The notes under the pieces were generated by a model. It worked only from the letters and a program-made list of their open reading frames with translations. It ran no database searches and had not been told where the DNA came from. 38,584 bases of DNA from Bacteroidota bacterium (GTDB taxonomy: Bacteria > Bacteroidota > Bacteroidia > Bacteroidales > VadinHA17): assembly GCA_015222065.1 (NCBI GenBank), contig JADFUQ010000183.1, forward strand, positions 1-38,584. Direction: 5' to 3'. The position numbers and the translations under genes were made by a program. Below, piece after piece: positions 34,532 to 38,584 of the stretch (positions are counted from its first letter, which is position 1; the number at the start of each line of letters is the position of its first letter).

Positions 34532-35311
34532 TTAGTCTTCATTAATAATCTCTTTAGCTTTTTGTAGAATATCCGATATCTTATTGCGAACTTCCTTATC
34601 TTTTTTCTTTAGATATGCTTGTGCATCTTTAATATCTTTTTGAATTTGCTCCTTGTAAGGTTTTACCTTCTGAGTTCCATATTCTTTACTACGGATATAC
34701 CATTCATTTGCTTCTTCAAAATAGGTATGTGCTTGGGAATATGTTTTTTCTGATTGAGCAGCAATTTTTGCCTTCAAAAGAGCTTCTTCTGCTCTAAGTT
34801 CAGCATATTTCCTGTTGATAGTAGCAATATCCTTTTCTTTCTCTGCCTGAAATTCATTATTGTATTTTTCAGACATAGTCTTTGCTTCATCAACAGCAGC
34901 AGATACATTGTCTAAGGCATCGTCCTTTTTCTGGACAACGCTCTTTTTAGCAGTATTTACTTTTGTCTCTAGTAAGTCAATTTCTGCTTTTGTTTTCTCA
35001 TCAGCTGTTGATTTTGCTTCTGATAGATAATTAATGGCATTGTCTAATTCTGCTTCTGCTTTTTGTTCTGATTTATCAATTTTAAGTGCGATTTGAGACT
35101 TTAAAAGAGACACTTTTGCCTTGGTCAAGGCATAATTAGTTTTGGCTTCTTTTTCAATTGATGCAGTTAAATCTGATATTTCAGTTTTTGCATTTTCACT
35201 TGTAGTCACAATTTTATTGTCAATGGCAGTTTTATGGGATGTATAACCCCATATTAATGCGACAACCAATAAAACAGCAAGTATCCCAATTATTACATTT
35301 TTATTTTTCAT
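34532..35311 (-). CDS. Membrane-anchored coiled-coil protein of unknown function
   Basis: A 259-residue protein with one N-terminal membrane helix (NVIIGILAVLLVVALIWGY) and about 230 residues of near-continuous helix rich in Lys, Glu, Ala and Asp, with Ser/Thr spacing typical of coiled coils or apolipoprotein-like amphipathic helices. No cysteine is visible. The topology would place the coil outside the cytoplasmic membrane. It lies 33 bp after the next gene upstream, so the two form an operon behind the duplicated promoter. Family not recognised; a membrane- or envelope-protecting structural role is only a guess. Confidence 0.7.
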   Translation of the reverse strand: MKNKNVIIGILAVLLVVALIWGYTSHKTAIDNKIVTTSENAKTEISDLTASIEKEAKTNYALTKAKVSLLKSQIALKIDKSEQKAEAELDNAINYLSEAKSTADEKTKAEIDLLETKVNTAKKSVVQKKDDALDNVSAAVDEAKTMSEKYNNEFQAEKEKDIATINRKYAELRAEEALLKAKIAAQSEKTYSQAHTYFEEANEWYIRSKEYGTQKVKPYKEQIQKDIKDAQAYLKKKDKEVRNKISDILQKAKEIINED

Positions 35312-35344
35312 GATTTTTTCTTTTTAAATTGTTAACAAATTTAA

Positions 35345-36043
35345 TTATGAATTTACTTTATTCGAAAGATTTTTCAACCAGTCTGATACTTTACTAAGGG
35401 AATGACTCGTCAATTTTTTTGAATAGCTTTTTGCTGAATTCATTAGATCTGTTACAGCTTTTTTACTTTTGTCAGCAGTTTTATGTAAAGCATTTGAAAT
35501 AGCTTCTGAAGTTTCATCCTTTTTTTCGTCGGCATAATCTTTTAGAGCATCACCTATAGCCTCAAGTTTGCTCTTTGCTTCTTTTTTGGTTTCATTAAGG
35601 TCTTTAAGTGTAGCTTCCATTTGCTCTTTCGCTTTGTCTTCAATATTATCTATTGAGTGCTGAGCTTTATTTGATGCATTTTCAAAAAGTTCTTTTGCTT
35701 TTTCAGCAGCTTCCTTACTTACAGCTAAAGCATTTTCGCCTTCCTGTTTAGCAACATTTACCATAGCCTCTGCTGATTTTTTCATTATATCGTCTATTTC
35801 AACACCCTTTTCTGTTAGTCTATCAGCAAATTCCTGGCTCTTATTTTTCACATTACTTATACCTTCATATATACCATCAAGTGTTTCTTTTGTAATTTCC
35901 TTAATCGTATTAGATGTTAGGGTTTTAAGCTCAAGAGATTTTTTATACTCATCTTCAACAAATGTGATGATGTCGTTTTTAATATCTTGACTTCCTTCGG
36001 CAATCTTTGCCACTCCGTTTCTGATTTTTTCTTTTGTAGTCAT
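35345..36043 (-). CDS. Soluble helical coiled-coil protein (LEA/apolipoprotein-like)
   Basis: A 232-residue Lys/Glu/Ala-rich helical protein with repeating KxxEx and AxEKAKELFENA-type segments, weakly repetitive 11-residue periodicity and no cysteine, reminiscent of late-embryogenesis or apolipoprotein-like proteins. No signal peptide. A strong Shine-Dalgarno (AAGGAG, about 10 bp upstream of the ATG) is present, unusual for this phylum and suggesting high expression. It is the first gene after the promoter block at 36072-36147. Function unknown; a stress protectant is inferred from context only. Confidence 0.7.
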   Translation of the reverse strand: MTTKEKIRNGVAKIAEGSQDIKNDIITFVEDEYKKSLELKTLTSNTIKEITKETLDGIYEGISNVKNKSQEFADRLTEKGVEIDDIMKKSAEAMVNVAKQEGENALAVSKEAAEKAKELFENASNKAQHSIDNIEDKAKEQMEATLKDLNETKKEAKSKLEAIGDALKDYADEKKDETSEAISNALHKTADKSKKAVTDLMNSAKSYSKKLTSHSLSKVSDWLKNLSNKVNS

Positions 36044-36071
36044 TTTATCTCCTTTTTAAATGATTAATTAA

Positions 36072-36147
36072 AATAAATTATGGTGTAAAAATAAAGTAGA
36101 TTGATATTATTAATTACCACTTAAGTTGCATAACAAGATTTTATTCT
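36072..36147 (-). promoter_or_regulatory. Duplicated promoter block, copy 1 (coiled-coil operon)
   Basis: Aligns with 37587-37661 with 12 differences, including a one-base gap, over 76 bp. Read on the minus strand it carries TTGTTATGCAA and TGCAACTTAAGTGGTA near-palindromes, then AATAATATCAA, then CATAATTT as likely -10 region. The downstream gene starts about 30 bp further on with a strong Shine-Dalgarno. It is a likely shared activator-dependent promoter, possibly bound by the Crp/Fnr protein encoded at 37753-38469. Confidence 0.65.
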
Positions 36148-36435
36148 TTAATATTTATAACCATTTTTTCTTCTTGAAAAAAACAGCATTAAAACGACTA
36201 TTCCAAGCATAAAAAGCAAAGCAGCAGGATATCCCCAGTACCATCCAAATTCTGGCAAATATTTAAAATTCATCCCGTAAATCCCTGTTATAAAAGTGAG
36301 CGGAATAAATATTGTCCCGATGATTGTTAAGAGCATCATTATTTCATTCATTTTATTGCTCATAACATGACGTTGATTAGCCCCATCCCGATCCATTTTT
36401 TTAAGTGCTGCCTGCAGGTCAGTGTCAGGTGCAAC
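36148..36435 (-). pseudogene. Truncated CorA-type magnesium/cobalt transporter (C-terminus only)
   Basis: Only the C-terminal membrane part is left: SNKMNEIMMLLTIIGTIFIPL, the hallmark ion-selectivity motif YGMNF, and a second helix with a basic tail (FFSRRKNGYKY). Intact CorA proteins have 300-370 residues; here the open stretch begins after a TAA at 36436-36438 and the first ATG is at 36396. The segment before SNKMNE (DLQAALKKMDRDGANQRHV) does not look like CorA, which marks a likely rearrangement junction. It is unlikely to transport alone, though it keeps both helices. Confidence 0.75.
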
Positions 36436-36465
36436 TTATTTCATTTGTGCCATGAAAATCACGAC

Positions 36466-37386
36466 CTATAGCAAAATTTTCCCAAATGCCTTTACTGTAA
36501 ACACAGGGCATGGAGCCATACGGACAACCTTTTCGGTAACACTACCGAGAAGCAAGTGATCAATTCCAGTTAGTCCGTGAGTTGAAATGACGATTAGGTT
36601 AGTATCATAACTTGCTGCAAATTTTACAATATCTCTTGCGGCATTACCTTCGATAACATGGATATCTGCTGCTACTTCAGGTCCTTTTGATTCATCCAGT
36701 ATTCGTTCCATTACTTCTTTTGATTTTTCCTTTATACCTGGCATTAGATCAAAGGTAGGTACAGTACCCAATAGGTAAAATGAGGGTTGAACAATTTCTT
36801 CAACAATGTGTAAAACCTGTAACCGTGCCTTATAAGATACAGCAAGTTCTGTTGCGTATTTAAGTGCCTGTAGAGAATAGTCGGAAAAATCTATAGGCAC
36901 TAAAATGCGTTCAATTGTTTCTATGGGTAAATGTTCTTTCTGCTCACGAATGGTAAATACCGGGCATGGCGCTAAACGCACTACTTCTTCTGCGATACTG
37001 CCAAGTAGTAAATGTCCTAATCCCCGCCGTCCATGTGTGCCCATTACAATGATATCTATATCTTTTTCACTGACATATTCTAAGATTGTCGGGGCAGTTG
37101 AAATACCATGGCGTTGCAATTGTGTAATTACTAAATCATCGACTTTATACGCTTTAAGATCAGCGATCATATGATTTTTTGCAATTTCTTTCATACTGGT
37201 GCTAATTTCCTCCATATTCGGAAAATTATACGCTGTATTGAAGGGATCATATTCATGAAGTACCATAACGTTGAACATGTGTAAATTGGCCTGGTGTCTT
37301 CTAGCTAAATAAAGTGCATGCGTCAATGCTTGATTAGCACAGCGTGAAAAATCTGTCGGGAATAAAATGTTTTTTATTTGCATCAT
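36466..37386 (-). CDS. Tandem universal stress protein (two UspA domains)
   Basis: A 306-residue cytoplasmic protein made of two Usp domains (about 1-150 and 158-306). Each ends in the ATP-binding pattern G-x2-G-x9-G-S: MGTHGRRGLGHLLLGSIAEEV in the first and STHGLTGIDHLLLGSVTEKV in the second. Both also have APCPVFT. Such proteins are induced by starvation, hypoxia or other stress. Two tandem ATGs at the start; a purine-rich GGAAGG lies about 12 bp upstream. It is downstream of promoter copy 2 and next to the Crp/Fnr gene. Confidence 0.93.
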   Translation of the reverse strand: MMQIKNILFPTDFSRCANQALTHALYLARRHQANLHMFNVMVLHEYDPFNTAYNFPNMEEISTSMKEIAKNHMIADLKAYKVDDLVITQLQRHGISTAPTILEYVSEKDIDIIVMGTHGRRGLGHLLLGSIAEEVVRLAPCPVFTIREQKEHLPIETIERILVPIDFSDYSLQALKYATELAVSYKARLQVLHIVEEIVQPSFYLLGTVPTFDLMPGIKEKSKEVMERILDESKGPEVAADIHVIEGNAARDIVKFAASYDTNLIVISTHGLTGIDHLLLGSVTEKVVRMAPCPVFTVKAFGKILL

Positions 37387-37445
37387 GTTTTGAGCCTTCC
37401 TTTCTATTTAGTTTATTTATTAAACCAATTTTATGAATCATTATC

Positions 37446-37574
37446 TTAACTGACTGTTTCTGGTTTTTTGCTTTCCAGCTTTTTTTTACTTCCCAAGGAT
37501 GATACAAGAGTGCGAATATTGTCTGGTGATTTGTTTGAAACAGAAGTTTTTTTATTATTGTCTGCTTTTTCCAT
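37446..37574 (-). CDS. Possible 42-residue polar small protein
   Basis: ATG at 37574 (minus) to TAA at 37446. The product is Lys/Ser/Asn-rich and polar (starts MEKADNNKKTSVSNKS, ends KKPETVS), without a hydrophobic segment. It begins close to the -10-like end of promoter copy 2, so it would be the first reading frame of the transcript that leads to the universal stress protein. No strong Shine-Dalgarno; could be chance or a leader peptide. Confidence 0.3.
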   Translation of the reverse strand: MEKADNNKKTSVSNKSPDNIRTLVSSLGSKKKLESKKPETVS

Positions 37575-37586
37575 TCTAATCGCACT

Positions 37587-37661
37587 AATAAATTATAGTG
37601 CAAGATAAAGAATATTGATATTATCAACTACAACTTATGTTGCATAGCAAGAGTTTATTCT
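37587..37661 (-). promoter_or_regulatory. Duplicated promoter block, copy 2 (universal stress protein unit)
   Basis: Read on the minus strand: TTGCTATGCAA (perfect palindrome with 3-base centre), overlapping TGCAACATAAGTTGTA (16 bp, near-perfect), then TTGATAATATCAA (palindromic), and then TATAATTT as a -10-like element. The palindrome centres lie about 24, 40 and 48 bp upstream of that element. TTGAT/ATCAA halves are the classical Fnr half-sites, though with a 3-base instead of 4-base centre. It precedes the 42-codon frame and the universal stress protein gene. Confidence 0.65.
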
Positions 37662-37752
37662 AAAATAAAAAATATTGTTTAAATGGGATTATTGAGAAAT
37701 ATAAGAAAAGTGAATTAAAGAAAATAATAGTAAAGTTCTGTAAAAATTACAA

Positions 37753-38469
37753 TTATGTTAAAAAAGAATTTCGTTTTTTAAATTCTTCTAACAATTTCTG
37801 ATAGTTATTTATTTCAAGACTTTTTCTTTTTACAATTAGTAATTTATTATTTTTTAAATCTTGAACATGGCGGTTGACTACGTTTCTAACACTGCCTATC
37901 ATATTGGCAATCTGTTCATGTGAAAGATTGTTAATTAGTGATAGCTTTCCTGTATGGCTGTCAGTATTTCTTAAAATTAATTTAACTAATCTTGTCCATG
38001 TATCATACAATACAATATCAGTAGCAGATTCTTCGAGATATCGAAGTTGCTTCCCAAGATAAGGAAGCAATGTTTTATTAAAATCAGGATGTTTATATAT
38101 CCATTCCCTTGCCGCTTCAATAGGAGCTACTAATACTTCTAAGTCATCTAAAGCAGTAGCAATAATATCATGTTCTTTTTTATCAAGTAAACAAATTAAA
38201 TCATAAATATCTCCCGGCCCAAGAATATTAATTATATATTCTCTATCAGTGTTAAAATTTATTTTTGATATTTCTACCCTTCCTGAAATTATAATATAAA
38301 TATTATATAACGTTGATAAAGACGTAAATGGGTAACTATCTTTCAGATGACCTTTGCTATGAAACATTTCTAAAATTTCATGTAACACATTATCCTCTAA
38401 TTCAGAGAAGTGAGGAGACTGTTTAAGACTATTAAAGTAATAGGAATAATTTGATATTTCTTTCCTCAT
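37753..38469 (-). CDS. Crp/Fnr family transcriptional regulator
   Basis: A 238-residue regulator: an N-terminal cyclic-nucleotide-binding-type beta-roll (about 30-130, with FTSLSTLYNIYIIISGRVEIS and LGPGDIYDL), a dimerisation helix (IEAAREWIYKH onwards), then a Crp-type helix-turn-helix (LSHEQIANMIGSVRNVVNRHVQDLKNNKLL, about 183-212). The Fnr iron-sulfur cysteines are absent, so the signal is not [4Fe-4S]-type oxygen sensing; a heme or nucleotide is possible. It lies directly upstream of the stress genes on the same strand and is the natural candidate to act on the two promoter blocks. Confidence 0.9.
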   Translation of the reverse strand: MRKEISNYSYYFNSLKQSPHFSELEDNVLHEILEMFHSKGHLKDSYPFTSLSTLYNIYIIISGRVEISKINFNTDREYIINILGPGDIYDLICLLDKKEHDIIATALDDLEVLVAPIEAAREWIYKHPDFNKTLLPYLGKQLRYLEESATDIVLYDTWTRLVKLILRNTDSHTGKLSLINNLSHEQIANMIGSVRNVVNRHVQDLKNNKLLIVKRKSLEINNYQKLLEEFKKRNSFLT

Positions 38470-38584
38470 TTTTTAGATTTTCTTTCATTTATTTTTTATG
38501 TTGGGTAACGGCAGTTTGTCTAAAAACCTTCCATTTTAAGTAAGTTTTGATCAAATTTAAGCCAATTTAAGAAACGTTCAAAAA

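Noticed and set aside
36148..36396. A functional small CorA-like transporter
   Set aside because: The cytoplasmic domain that gates the channel is absent and the upstream codons do not match CorA; a remnant is simpler, although a truncated membrane peptide may be made.
37334..37627. 97-codon minus-strand frame overlapping the Usp start
   Set aside because: Its sequence is low complexity, overlaps the well supported Usp gene for 53 bp and covers the promoter copy; the smaller 42-codon frame is at least as plausible.

Overview
The window reads as chromosome of an AT-rich member of the Bacteroidota, probably Bacteroidales or Marinilabiliales. The grounds are lipoproteins with Bacteroidota-style lipoboxes, GH97, GH3, GH20 and GH2 carbohydrate enzymes, a bifunctional-nuclease/UVR fusion, a RecQ with a long C-terminal extension, mostly weak Shine-Dalgarno sequences, and several TAnnTTTG-type promoter elements. 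No integrase, transposase, phage gene or CRISPR array was found.

Region 1 (1-26.8 kb) is mostly core chromosome. Minus strand: rplU-rpmA, serS, an EamA transporter and an S41 protease. Plus strand: a bifunctional nuclease, a NupC-type transporter, then a tight run of SDR, saccharopine-dehydrogenase-like protein, GH97, thyA and folA, followed by a lipoprotein. Next on the minus strand are tatC, lptB, tRNA-Leu(UAG), tig, clpP and clpX, a protein quality-control block. Then come recQ and an ABC ATPase/permease pair on plus, a small membrane protein and a GH3 enzyme on minus, and an MntP-like manganese exporter on plus. The spacers carry odd simple or palindromic repeats: (TAACCAG)6, AAGGCT hexamers, and AT-rich words built on AAATGACAAGTACCAAAT.

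Region 2 (26.8-32.3 kb) is accessory. Five unrelated units all lie on the minus strand: a GH2 C-terminal remnant, a GH20 hexosaminidase, an orphan lipoprotein, a hotdog thioesterase preceded by a short gene fragment, and a CE1-like esterase. Each spacer holds a repeat-like element of about 100-135 bp, and three of the four are imperfect palindromes. The layout recalls an integron-type cassette array without its integrase, but no canonical attC core was found.

Region 3 (32.3-38.5 kb) looks like a stress-response island on the minus strand. It has a Crp/Fnr regulator, a tandem universal stress protein, a truncated CorA, two long helical coiled-coil proteins, a phasin-like helical protein and a UbiB/ABC1 kinase. 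An 84%-identical promoter block of about 76 bp lies upstream of both the universal stress protein segment and the coiled-coil operon. It carries palindromes that could be operators of the local Crp/Fnr protein, so the two units may form one regulon. This duplicated promoter and the cassette-like region are the two most notable signals here.
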